From Clostridiaceae bacterium DTU079 (GTDB taxonomy: Bacteria > Bacillota > Clostridia > Acetivibrionales > Acetivibrionaceae): 56,617 bases of DNA. The position numbers were made by a program, and so were the translations under genes. Under the pieces are notes generated by a model that was given only the letters and a program-made list of their open reading frames with translations, had not been told where the DNA came from and searched no databases. The stretch covers positions 131,360 through 187,976 of the forward strand of contig LFSC01000036.1 of the NCBI GenBank assembly GCA_001512505.1, written 5' to 3'. This document shows positions 36,051 to 45,043 of the stretch, piece after piece (within the stretch, counting starts at the first letter, position 1; each line of letters starts with the position of its first letter).

Positions 36051-37892
36051 TTGGGTATTAGAGTATGTGATAGAATATTGCAAAATGTCGAAAAACCGAC
36101 AAGATATACCGGTAATGAGTGGAACAGTATTAATAAAAATTTGAATAGAATTGATATAAGATTTGCATTCTGTTTTCCCGATGTTTACGAAGTTGGTATG
36201 TCTCATTTAGGCATGAAGATTTTATATCATCTTCTTAACGAGCGAGAGGATGTTTTTTGTGAAAGGGTTTTTGCACCATGGGTTGATATGGAGGCTAAGA
36301 TGAGGGAATATGGAATACCTCTTTTTACCCTTGAAACTCATGATGCCGTTAAGGAGTTCGACTTTGTCGGGTTTACTCTTCAATATGAAATGAGTTATAC
36401 TAACATTATTAACATGCTTGACCTTGCTGGATTTCCTATCTTGAGTTCCAATAGGACAAAGGAGCATCCTTTTGTATGTGCAGGAGGCCCCTGTGCTTAT
36501 AATCCAGAGCCTTTGGCAGATTTTATCGATTTTTTTGTTGTGGGTGAAGGAGAGGAAGTTATTAATGAGGTCTTGGATGTTTATTTGGATTGGAAGAAGA
36601 AAGATCTTTCGAGAGAAGATTTTTTGCGTTCGATATCGGCAATTGAGGGCATATATGTTCCCCGGTTTTATGAGGTGGAATACAACACCGACGGTACTAT
36701 TGGCTCATTTCGACCGGTAGAGGATATTTATCCGGCTAAGATCAGAAAAAGGATTATAAAAGACCTCGACAGGGTTTATTATCCTGACAAAATGATTGTT
36801 CCCTTTACAGGTATAGTGCATGACAGGGTAATGCTTGAGTTGTTTAGAGGATGTATTAGAGGGTGCAGATTTTGTCAGGCAGGATTCATTTACAGGCCTG
36901 TGAGAGAAAAAACTGCGGACAAGCTGTTGGGAATTGCAAAGAATCTGGTGGAAAGTACAGGATATGAGGAAATTTCCTTAACATCCCTAAGTACCAGTGA
37001 CTATACCTCTTTAAAAGAGCTTACCGATGGGTTGATTAAGGAGATGGAACCGAAGAAAGTCAATCTTTCCCTTCCGTCTCTAAGAGTGGATTCTTTTTCC
37101 TTGGAACTGATGGAGAAAGCACAGAAGGTTAGAAAAAGCGGTCTGACTTTTGCCCCCGAAGCAGGGAGCCAGAGGCTTCGAAATATAATTAACAAGGGAG
37201 TTACCGAAGAAGACTTGTTAAATTCGGTTTCTACCGCATTTAGCGGAGGATGGAGCGGAGTAAAGCTCTATTTTATGCTGGGGTTACCCATGGAAAACTT
37301 TGAAGATATAGAAGGTATCTCGGATCTTGGTCAGAAAGTTGTGGATGCCTATATGAGAACGCCCAAGGAAAAGAGGGGAAAGGGTCTTAATGTTACCGTA
37401 AGCACTTCGTTCTTTGTTCCCAAACCCTTTACTCCGTTTCAATGGGAACCTCAGGACAGTATGGAAGTTTTTAAAGATAAACAGTCATTTTTGAAAAGCA
37501 AGATAAAGTCAAAGTATATAAAATATAATTGGCATGATCCTGAACTTAGTTTTTTGGAAGCTGTTTTTTCCAGAGGCGACAGAAAACTGTCAAGGGTTCT
37601 TTTGAAGGCTTTTGAGAAGGGATGCAAATTTGACAGCTGGGGTGAGCACTTTAAGTTCGATAAATGGATGGAAGCATTTGATGAATGTGGGATTGATCCT
37701 CATTTTTATGCCAACAGAAGGAGGCCTTTTGATGAAATTCTCCCGTGGGATCATATTGATATCGGTATTTCAAAGAATTATTTAAAAAGGGAGTATGAAA
37801 AGGCCGAAAGACAAGAGGTTACCTCAAACTGTAGGGTAAACTGCTCAGGTTGTGGTGCGGCTGTTTTTGAGGGAGGGATATGTCTTGAGTAG
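36051..37892 (+). CDS. B12-binding-type radical SAM protein (TIGR03960-like)
   Basis: 613-residue radical SAM protein with an N-terminal cobalamin-binding-like domain, of the type always paired with a DUF2344 'radical SAM-linked' protein. Cluster motif: LFRGCIRGCRFCQAG (Cys-x3-Cys-x2-Cys). TFAPEAGSQRLRNIINKGV and MLGLPMENFEDI are family blocks. The C-terminus ends in a Cys-rich CRVNCSGCG. Substrate unknown; linkage to RNase G suggests an RNA or translation role. GGAGGT (36041-36046) lies five bases before TTG 36051, so the ATG at 36039, which contains the site, is rejected. It overlaps the next gene. Confidence 0.92.
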   Translation: MGIRVCDRILQNVEKPTRYTGNEWNSINKNLNRIDIRFAFCFPDVYEVGMSHLGMKILYHLLNEREDVFCERVFAPWVDMEAKMREYGIPLFTLETHDAVKEFDFVGFTLQYEMSYTNIINMLDLAGFPILSSNRTKEHPFVCAGGPCAYNPEPLADFIDFFVVGEGEEVINEVLDVYLDWKKKDLSREDFLRSISAIEGIYVPRFYEVEYNTDGTIGSFRPVEDIYPAKIRKRIIKDLDRVYYPDKMIVPFTGIVHDRVMLELFRGCIRGCRFCQAGFIYRPVREKTADKLLGIAKNLVESTGYEEISLTSLSTSDYTSLKELTDGLIKEMEPKKVNLSLPSLRVDSFSLELMEKAQKVRKSGLTFAPEAGSQRLRNIINKGVTEEDLLNSVSTAFSGGWSGVKLYFMLGLPMENFEDIEGISDLGQKVVDAYMRTPKEKRGKGLNVTVSTSFFVPKPFTPFQWEPQDSMEVFKDKQSFLKSKIKSKYIKYNWHDPELSFLEAVFSRGDRKLSRVLLKAFEKGCKFDSWGEHFKFDKWMEAFDECGIDPHFYANRRRPFDEILPWDHIDIGISKNYLKREYEKAERQEVTSNCRVNCSGCGAAVFEGGICLE

Positions 37893-38718
37893 TGTCAGGG
37901 TAAAATTTTTTCGGGGTGAGGAGGTCAAGTTTATTTCCCATCTTGATCTTATGAAGATGTATGAGCGGGCTTTGCGACGTTCCGGTGTTCCCATAGCCTA
38001 TTCACAAGGTTTTAATCCCCACCCTCAGATGGTTTTCGGACTTCCCCTTTCCGTTGGGGTTACCAGTGAATCCGAATATGCCGATTTTGAACTGGAAGGA
38101 AATATGGATCCGGGTGAATTTATGCAAAGGTTAAACGGCAGTTTGCCTGAAGGTATTCGTATTGTCGATGCCGCTGTTAAAAAAGCAGGATCCAACATTA
38201 TGGCTGCTATTGCAGGGGCGTCCTATGATATTATGGCTTCTACCGACAGTAACTTGGATATGGAAGTATTAAAGGACAAGCTAAGGCAGTTTCTCGATAA
38301 AGAAGAAATATATGTTGAAAAGGAAGCTAAGGGCAAAATAAAGCAGATTAACATACGCCCTATGATATATAATATGGAAATCGGTATATTGGAGTTTGAT
38401 GAATCTTCTCAATCTGCACCTGATGGTTGTTCCGATATAAAACTGTGCAATAATCCATGGCTGTTAAGATATGTTAATGTTATAAAGGAAGAAGCGGATT
38501 TTTTGAAGCTCAAACCGCCGACGGCGATTCTGTGCTTTAAAATGCTGCTTGCTGCCGGTAGCGCAGCAAATCTAAAACCCGAATTTGCAATAAAGGCGTT
38601 TGCTGATTATTCCGGTTGTCGCTTTGATATATTAAAAATTCATCGTTCCGGTCTTTTTACGGGAGATAAAGATAAATTAACGGAACCACTTAGCGGTCGT
38701 ATAATATTATCTATATGA
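37885..38718 (+). CDS. DUF2344 radical SAM-linked protein
   Basis: 277-residue partner of the preceding radical SAM protein (DUF2344/TIGR03936). Characteristic N-terminus VKFFRGEEVKFISHLDLM, then ALRRSGVPIAYSQGFNPHP and GLPLSVGVTSESEYADFEL. Function unknown, but the two are fused into one polypeptide in some bacteria. TTG 37885, six bases after GGGAGGGA, overlaps the upstream stop by eight bases, so translation is likely coupled. A longer frame from 37852 is not needed. Confidence 0.92.
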   Translation: MSSVRVKFFRGEEVKFISHLDLMKMYERALRRSGVPIAYSQGFNPHPQMVFGLPLSVGVTSESEYADFELEGNMDPGEFMQRLNGSLPEGIRIVDAAVKKAGSNIMAAIAGASYDIMASTDSNLDMEVLKDKLRQFLDKEEIYVEKEAKGKIKQINIRPMIYNMEIGILEFDESSQSAPDGCSDIKLCNNPWLLRYVNVIKEEADFLKLKPPTAILCFKMLLAAGSAANLKPEFAIKAFADYSGCRFDILKIHRSGLFTGDKDKLTEPLSGRIILSI

Positions 38719-38727
38719 GGTGGTAGA

Positions 38728-40224
38728 ATGGTTAATGAAATAATTGTAGATGTTGGGGTCAACGAACGAAGGGTAGCTCTTTTGGAAGATAGGGAACTGG
38801 TGGAAATATTTATTGAAAGAGACGGGTCGGAAAGACTTGTGGGAAATATTTACAGAGGAAGAGTTGCCAGTGTTTTGCCCGGCATGCAGGCTGCGTTTAT
38901 TGATATAGGTTATGAGAAAAATGCTTTTCTATATGTTGGAGATGCCGTATCTCAAAAGGAGTTTTCCGAAGATGAAGATGAGTTGTACAACGATGTGAAA
39001 AGTTATAACATTGAAGAAATTTTAAGACCGGGACAGGAGATAACCGTTCAGGTTATAAAAGAGCCAATTGGGACAAAGGGGCCACGGGTTACTACCCACA
39101 TTACATTACCGGGAAGACAGTTGGTACTTTTGCCTAATGCGGATTATATCGGCATATCAAGAAGGATAGAGCAGGAAGAGGAAAGGGCAAAGCTCAAAAA
39201 AATCGCTGAAAAAATAAAACCTGAAAACATGGGCTTGATTGTAAGGACTGTTTCAGAAGGAAAAAGAGAAGATGATTTTAAAAGCGATATTAACTTTTTG
39301 GTTAAACTCTGGAAGAAAATAAAGCAGAGGGAGCAAAGCGGTCCTATTCCCAGGTGTCTGCACAAGGATCTTAGTGTAATTTACAGAGCCGTAAGAGATA
39401 TTTTCACCTGGAATATTGACAGGTTTGTTATTAATGACAGGCAAGAATACAATAAGGTGCTGGAGCTCGTTGAAATGCTTTCCCCTGCGTTAAAGCTTAG
39501 GGTTGAGTATTTCAATAAAAATATAGACCTGTTTGAGTATTATCAGATTGATGCAATGATTCAAAAGGCACTGGCCAAAAAGGTGTGGTTAAAATGCGGA
39601 GGCTACCTCATAATAGAAAGAACTGAGGCACTGACGGTTATTGATGTCAATACAGGAAAATATGTCGGCGTTAACAACCTTGAAGACACTGTTTTAAAAA
39701 CCAATCTTGAAGCTGCCAAGGAAATAGCAAAACAGATCAGAGTTAGGGATATCGGAGGTATTATTATCATTGATTTTATCGACATGCATGAACCGGAACA
39801 TCAGCGCCAGGTTATTGAAACATTAAAGCAGACGTTGAAAAAAGACCGTACCAAGACTACCGTTGTAGGGATGACAGGACTTGGGCTTATAGAAATGACG
39901 AGAAAAAAGGTAAGAGAGGGCCTTGAATCCTTGGTTTTATGTAATTGTCCCTATTGTGAAGGTACCGGCAGAATTCTTTCGCCGGAATCGGTGGCAAGGG
40001 ATATTGAAAAAAGAATAGCGAAATACTTGACAATGACCATAGCCAACGCCATTTTGGTTGAGGTTCATCCATCGGTGGCTGAGGTTTTACAGAGTGAAGA
40101 AGGCAATGAGAATTTGGAGAGAATACAGAATTCGTTTAATAAAAAAGTAGTAATCAAGCCTTCATTGGAAGTTAAGCATGATGATATTAAAATAAAAGAG
40201 ATTGACATTGATTCTATTGTATGA
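38728..40224 (+). CDS. rng: Ribonuclease G/E family
   Basis: Rne/Rng family endoribonuclease, 498 residues, RNase G-sized without the RNase E C-terminal scaffold. N-terminal S1 domain (GNIYRGRVASVLPGMQAAFIDIG), catalytic DNase I-like domain with Asp in TVIDVNTGKYVG and IIIDFIDM, and the zinc-link CNCPYCEGTG. It cleaves single-stranded AU-rich RNA and helps 16S rRNA 5' maturation. AGGTGG precedes ATG 38728. Followed by the rplU leader. Confidence 0.95.
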   Translation: MVNEIIVDVGVNERRVALLEDRELVEIFIERDGSERLVGNIYRGRVASVLPGMQAAFIDIGYEKNAFLYVGDAVSQKEFSEDEDELYNDVKSYNIEEILRPGQEITVQVIKEPIGTKGPRVTTHITLPGRQLVLLPNADYIGISRRIEQEEERAKLKKIAEKIKPENMGLIVRTVSEGKREDDFKSDINFLVKLWKKIKQREQSGPIPRCLHKDLSVIYRAVRDIFTWNIDRFVINDRQEYNKVLELVEMLSPALKLRVEYFNKNIDLFEYYQIDAMIQKALAKKVWLKCGGYLIIERTEALTVIDVNTGKYVGVNNLEDTVLKTNLEAAKEIAKQIRVRDIGGIIIIDFIDMHEPEHQRQVIETLKQTLKKDRTKTTVVGMTGLGLIEMTRKKVREGLESLVLCNCPYCEGTGRILSPESVARDIEKRIAKYLTMTIANAILVEVHPSVAEVLQSEEGNENLERIQNSFNKKVVIKPSLEVKHDDIKIKEIDIDSIV

Positions 40225-40241
40225 TAAAATACTTCGGTAGC

Positions 40242-40325
40242 CGCTCGGTACAGGTTTTGTAAATGTATTCGATATTCGTGCAATATTGATACTGCCTTTA
40301 CCGGCGAGACTGGGTAGGGAGGTGT
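40242..40325 (+). promoter_or_regulatory. Candidate L21 leader upstream of rplU
   Basis: Firmicutes rplU operons often carry an autoregulatory L21 leader. Here CGGTACAG (40246-40253) pairs with TACCG (40299-40303) plus CTG (40292-40294), and the region continues GGCGAGACTGGGTAGGGAGGTG to the ribosome site. Position and partial fold fit; membership in the Rfam family is not tested. Confidence 0.5.
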
Positions 40326-40329
40326 TATT

Positions 40330-40641
40330 ATGTACGCTATAATTGAAACAGGTGGAAAACAGTACAAGGTTAATGAAGGAGATGTCATTTTTGTTGAGAA
40401 GCTTCTCAGCGAAGAAGGTTCTTCGGTAACTTTTGATAAGGTTGTAGCTGTATCAAAGGAAGGAAGCGTTAGCTTTGGCAGTCCTTTCGTTGCAAATGCG
40501 ACGGTTACAGGTAAAGTTCTGGGACATGGAAAGGACAAAAAGATTATTGTTTTCAAATATAAGCCTAAGAAAGGTTACAGAAGAAAGCAAGGTCATAGAC
40601 AGCCTTATACAAAAGTACAAATTGAAAAAATAAATGCTTAA
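40330..40641 (+). CDS. rplU: 50S ribosomal protein L21
   Basis: bL21, 103 residues, a 23S rRNA-binding protein near the exit-tunnel side of the large subunit. N-terminus [18 protein letters not shown] and C-terminal [17 protein letters not shown] are typical. GGGAGGTG lies before ATG 40330. First gene of rplU-prp-rpmA. Confidence 0.98.
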   Translation: MYAIIETGGKQYKVNEGDVIFVEKLLSEEGSSVTFDKVVAVSKEGSVSFGSPFVANATVTGKVLGHGKDKKIIVFKYKPKKGYRRKQGHRQPYTKVQIEKINA

Positions 40642-40653
40642 GGTAAGTATAAA

Positions 40654-40995
40654 ATGATTAAAATAAAAGTCATCAGAAATGACGCCTGTTCGGTTAGAGG
40701 CTTTACGGTAAGTGGTCATGCAGGATTTGCGGAATCGGGAAAAGATATAGTTTGTGCAGCGATTTCCGCTCTTGCGTATACGGCGGCAGGTGCACTTTTA
40801 GAGTTAATCGGTATTGATGGCTATAAGGAAAAGCATGGATATATGAAGTGCGTTATTCCGGAGGATATTCCGGAAGACAAAAAGAAAAAGGCTGAAATTA
40901 TCCTTGAGACTATTATAGTGGGTTTTAAACAAATTGAAGGTTCGTATGCAAGATATGTATCGGTTTTGGATGAGGAGGTGTTAACCGATGATTAA
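40654..40995 (+). CDS. prp: Ribosomal-processing cysteine protease Prp
   Basis: Prp (YsxB) cysteine protease, 113 residues, which removes the N-terminal extension of L27 in Firmicutes. Catalytic pair His22 (SGHAGFA) and Cys34 (DIVCAAIS) fall at the same positions as in Staphylococcus aureus. It overlaps rpmA by eight bases. The adjacent L27 carries the substrate sequence, so enzyme and substrate are co-encoded. Confidence 0.96.
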   Translation: MIKIKVIRNDACSVRGFTVSGHAGFAESGKDIVCAAISALAYTAAGALLELIGIDGYKEKHGYMKCVIPEDIPEDKKKKAEIILETIIVGFKQIEGSYARYVSVLDEEVLTDD

Positions 40996-41266
40996 AGTAA
41001 ATTTACAGTTGTTTGCCCATAAAAAAGGAGTGGGTAGTACAAGGAACGGTCGTGACAGTGAGTCTAAAAGACTTGGAGTAAAAAGAGGAGACGGTCAGTT
41101 CGTAAAGGCTGGGAATATCCTGGTTAGACAAAGAGGAACTAAAATCCATCCCGGTATCAACGTCGGTAAAGGAAGTGACGATACATTGTTCGCCTTGGTG
41201 GATGGAAAAGTTAAGTTCTCAAGATTAGGTAAGGACAGAAAACAAGTTAGTATTATTACAGCATAA
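40988..41266 (+). CDS. rpmA: 50S ribosomal protein L27, with Prp-cleaved extension
   Basis: bL27, 92 residues. The mature part starts [15 protein letters not shown] and reaches the peptidyl-transferase centre. Before it lies MIKVNLQLF, the Firmicutes extension cut by Prp after Phe9. The ribosome site GAGGTG is inside the end of prp. Terminator follows. Confidence 0.98.
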   Translation: MIKVNLQLFAHKKGVGSTRNGRDSESKRLGVKRGDGQFVKAGNILVRQRGTKIHPGINVGKGSDDTLFALVDGKVKFSRLGKDRKQVSIITA

Positions 41267-41278
41267 GAGATATATAAG

Positions 41279-41308
41279 AATCCCGGTTTTACCGGGATTT
41301 AATTTTTA
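41279..41308 (+). terminator. Rho-independent terminator after rpmA
   Basis: AATCCCGGT (41279-41287), loop TTT, ACCGGGATT (41291-41299), TAATTTTT. Confidence 0.92.
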
Positions 41309-41399
41309 TATATGTGAAATACTAAGAACATAATAAATAAGAGCATAAAAAATAGGTACTGGGACAAACAACTATAAAATAGCATGTTTCATGGAGTGA

Positions 41400-42680
<1,281 letters not shown>

Positions 42681-42839
42681 TATAAATTATAAAATTTTAA
42701 TAAATAGTTAATCAGTACTATTTTAATAGTGTCATAAGAGGATTATTGTAAAACATGTAGACAAACCCGCCCGGAATATTGTAAAATATAAATATAATAT
42801 AATACATGCTTGTAAAATGGAGGGGCATTAGTAAGCTTT

Positions 42840-43028
42840 ATGGAATGTTTAAATTGTGGAAATTGTAAGACTGGCAGCACAGCGTATTATTGTTTGATGA
42901 AAAACGATTTTGTGCTGAATGAAGAAGCAACGTCCCGAGTTGTTGAAAAGAGCAGATCAGGGTGGAAAAAGGGACACCCGGGTTACGAGGTCAACAGGAG
43001 GAAAAGTCGAAAAAATGTTGAAGTGTGA
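42840..43028 (+). CDS. Small Cys-containing protein, unknown
   Basis: 62 residues. N-terminus MECLNCGNCKTGSTAYYCLMK has four cysteines spaced CxxCxxC-x8-C, able to bind one metal ion or an Fe-S cluster; the rest is basic. No family is recognised. GGAGGGG (42819-42825) is 14 bases before ATG, a rather long spacer. A possible promoter, TAGACA-18-TAAAAT, lies at 42758-42787. A terminator at 43039 closes the unit, which supports a real gene. Confidence 0.68.
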   Translation: MECLNCGNCKTGSTAYYCLMKNDFVLNEEATSRVVEKSRSGWKKGHPGYEVNRRKSRKNVEV

Positions 43029-43038
43029 GGAATGAGTT

Positions 43039-43066
43039 AGGGATAGATTATTCTATCCCTATTATT
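43039..43066 (+). terminator. Rho-independent terminator after the Cys-containing protein gene
   Basis: AGGGATAGA (43039-43047), loop TTAT, TCTATCCCT (43052-43060), then ATTATT. Confidence 0.82.
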
Positions 43067-43067
43067 A

Positions 43068-43189
43068 GTGGATTTTCACGAAGTGAAAATCCAAAAAGTG
43101 AAAGGGCTCGATGCCCTTGAAATTTTGAAGGTGGATTTTCACGAAGTGAAAATCCAAAAAGTGAAAGGGCTCGATGCCCTTGAAATTTT
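43068..43189 (+). repeat. Tandem 59-bp direct repeat with two hairpins per unit
   Basis: Copies at 43068-43126 and 43131-43189 are identical over 59 bp; the period is 63. Each holds hairpin A, GGATTTTCAC-GAA-GTGAAAATCC (10 pairs), and hairpin B, AAGGGC-TCGAT-GCCCTT, followed by GAAATTTT. It lies between a terminator and yhbY, in 5' leader or terminator position. A 64-codon frame through it is just the repeat translated. Confidence 0.93.
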
Positions 43190-43262
43190 ATTTATGTATA
43201 GTTTAAGTACTAAAGTATGCAAAATAATGATAAAGTTACAATATAGGAGAAGGAGAAATTAA

Positions 43263-43553
43263 ATGCTGACAGGAAAGCAACGCAGTTATTTAAGAAGTCT
43301 TGCAAACGGTATTGACTCTGTATTTCAGGTAGGTAAGGGTGGAGTCAATGATAATATGATAAAGCAGTTTAACGAGGCTTTAGAGGCCAGAGAGTTAATA
43401 AAAGTAACAGTTCTTAAGAATTCATTGGAGGATGTAAGGGAAGTATGCGATGAAGCCGCCAGGCTTACAGGCTCAGAAGTGGTACAGGTTATTGGAAATA
43501 AATTTGTTTTGTACAAGGAATCAAAGGAGAATAAGGTTATAGAATTGCCGTAG
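43263..43553 (+). CDS. yhbY: YhbY-family RNA-binding (CRM domain) protein
   Basis: CRM-domain protein of 96 residues that binds pre-50S ribosomal particles. Typical N-terminus MLTGKQRSYLRSLANGI, then FQVGKGGVNDNMI with the GxxG loop, ELIKVTVLKNS and VVQVIGNKFVLYKES. AGGAGAAGGAG precedes ATG 43263. Ends at a G/C hairpin (43553-43569). Confidence 0.94.
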   Translation: MLTGKQRSYLRSLANGIDSVFQVGKGGVNDNMIKQFNEALEARELIKVTVLKNSLEDVREVCDEAARLTGSEVVQVIGNKFVLYKESKENKVIELP

Positions 43554-43569
43554 GGGGCATGTTGCCCCC
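43553..43569 (+). repeat. GC-rich short hairpin at the end of yhbY
   Basis: GGGGGCA-TGT-TGCCCCC starts on the last base of the yhbY stop codon. No T-run follows; GGACTTTAGGTCC continues as a second small hairpin that overlaps the end of the convergent DUF4364 gene. It could be a weak terminator. Confidence 0.6.
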
Positions 43570-43574
43570 GGACT

Positions 43575-44111
43575 TTAGGTCCTGTCTTTCAAAAGACTTT
43601 CAATTATTTCACTGTATATTGTTTGAGAATTCTTTTTCCAGTTTTCACAGATACGTCGTGCATCATTCTTAGTTCCAACGGTTACTTTCAAGTTAATAAG
43701 GGAAAAGTTATCTTCCCTAACCTGACATGATACAACATAATCATTTTCATTCTCTGAAAAGTAATCGGCACTGATAAAGGTTTCATTTCTTATGTTATTT
43801 CTTATATTTGTAATGTTGTTGTCAATGAAACTCTTGATTCCTGCAGGAATATGGCCGGTAAAATAACCAAGGGCTTGTTTGCCCGAAGGAGTGATATCAT
43901 AGAATGCCTTGTTATCGGCGATCTTGCAGGATAAATAATTTTGACTGCATAACTCATTGAGCAGTTGCTGCAGCATAAAATAGTTCATGAACTTGTTTTC
44001 AAGTATGATTTTAGTTATTTGAAGGTTACTTATCTGAATATTTACCTTATCGATAATGTAAAGAAGAATTAGCTTATTTTCCGCCAGAACTTTGTCGTCG
44101 ATATTACTCAT
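43575..44111 (-). CDS. DUF4364 family winged-helix protein
   Basis: 178-residue protein of the DUF4364 family, known mainly from Clostridia and unstudied. The N-terminal half (LAENKLILLYIIDKV... FMLQQLLNELCSQNYL) looks like a PadR-type winged helix, ending in ITPSGKQALGYF; the C-terminal half is an alpha/beta region with VSCQVREDNF. Possible transcription regulator. On the minus strand, convergent with yhbY; ribosome site GGAGG. Confidence 0.87.
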   Translation of the reverse strand: MSNIDDKVLAENKLILLYIIDKVNIQISNLQITKIILENKFMNYFMLQQLLNELCSQNYLSCKIADNKAFYDITPSGKQALGYFTGHIPAGIKSFIDNNITNIRNNIRNETFISADYFSENENDYVVSCQVREDNFSLINLKVTVGTKNDARRICENWKKNSQTIYSEIIESLLKDRT

Positions 44112-44176
44112 AATTTATCTCCTCCATAAAAATAATACCTGTTTATGGCAAGTGTTTTTCATTAATTGTTGAATGT

Positions 44177-44185
44177 ATTATAACA
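44177..44185 (-). promoter_or_regulatory. Extended -10 promoter of the DUF4364 gene (minus strand)
   Basis: Minus strand TGTTATAAT: TGn plus a perfect TATAAT, 66 bp before the start. Confidence 0.42.
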
Positions 44186-44280
44186 TAGTATGGGGGTAAC
44201 ATGCCATATTGCCCGAAATAAACGCGCAAAAGGTATTTATTTGAAGGAAAAGTGAAAGCAATATTGTGAGGAAAGTATAT

Positions 44281-44309
44281 TTTATAATATCCCGATTGTG
44301 TGCTATAAT
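44281..44309 (+). promoter_or_regulatory. Candidate promoter of the receiver-like gene
   Basis: TTTATA (44281-44286), 17-bp spacer, TATAAT (44304-44309) preceded by TGC, an extended -10. Confidence 0.42.
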
Positions 44310-44397
44310 TCTGTATTATAAAAAATTATCTATAATTTCTGTATGTAATCCGGTTAAACTGTTAGGAGAATATTTTATTGCCAGGAGAATAATTCCA

Positions 44398-44877
44398 ATG
44401 AAAAAGATTCTTCTTGTTAATGACAGTAAATTTGAAAATCAAATTCTCAAAGATATCGTAGAAAGTATTGGATATAGTGCCGTTACGGCAAACGAGTTTG
44501 ATGTATTTGCAAATATAGAATCTTTTTGTCCCGGTTATGTAATTATAAACAGGGTTATGAAGGGAATATACGGTGATGAGCTGGCAATGGAGATCAAAAA
44601 GCGATATTCCCATATTAAATGTATTTTATCTTCTTGTGACTCAATCAGTATTGATGAGTTTAACAAAGCGGGGATTGATGCAGTAATAAAAACTCCAATT
44701 AACAAGGATCGGTTACAAATTGTTCTTGCAAATATTGACCATTTGCAATCGGATCAGCAGAAGTCAAAAGAAAGCCATTCTGTTTCTGGAAATGTTTGCA
44801 TGTCCTGCAAGAAGCTCATATCCTCAAGCGAAAGCACAGAATATAAGTTCTGTCCTTTCTGCGGTCATAGGCTCTAA
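44398..44877 (+). CDS. Degenerate receiver domain with C-terminal zinc ribbon
   Basis: 159 residues. Residues 1-115 look like a response-regulator receiver (KKILLVNDSKFENQILKDI). The place of the phosphorylated Asp is Asn51 (YVIINRVMKG), the acidic pair is Asn8-Asp9, Ser replaces the usual Thr (ILSSC), and the Lys is kept (VIKTPI). Phosphorylation as in normal receivers is therefore unlikely. Residues 130-159 form a zinc ribbon with CMSC and CPFCG. ATG 44398 follows AGGAG by ten bases; longer in-frame extension to 44266 would cross the promoter. Confidence 0.82.
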   Translation: MKKILLVNDSKFENQILKDIVESIGYSAVTANEFDVFANIESFCPGYVIINRVMKGIYGDELAMEIKKRYSHIKCILSSCDSISIDEFNKAGIDAVIKTPINKDRLQIVLANIDHLQSDQQKSKESHSVSGNVCMSCKKLISSSESTEYKFCPFCGHRL

Positions 44878-45043
44878 AAAATATAGGAAATATTCTTAAA
44901 AATTTATCCTTGATTTTTTTTATAATATGTTTTAGGCTATATTTATTCGAGGGGTTTTAATGAGCCTGTGCTATATTTTTCAACCCACTGCAATAAAAAT
45001 TATATTAAATAAATTTTAATGCCATATAAGCGAGGTAATTGAA

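Noticed and set aside
43068..43262. 64-codon frame across the tandem repeat
   Set aside because: It is the 63-bp repeat read twice in frame (period divisible by three), has no ribosome site and overlaps the yhbY leader.
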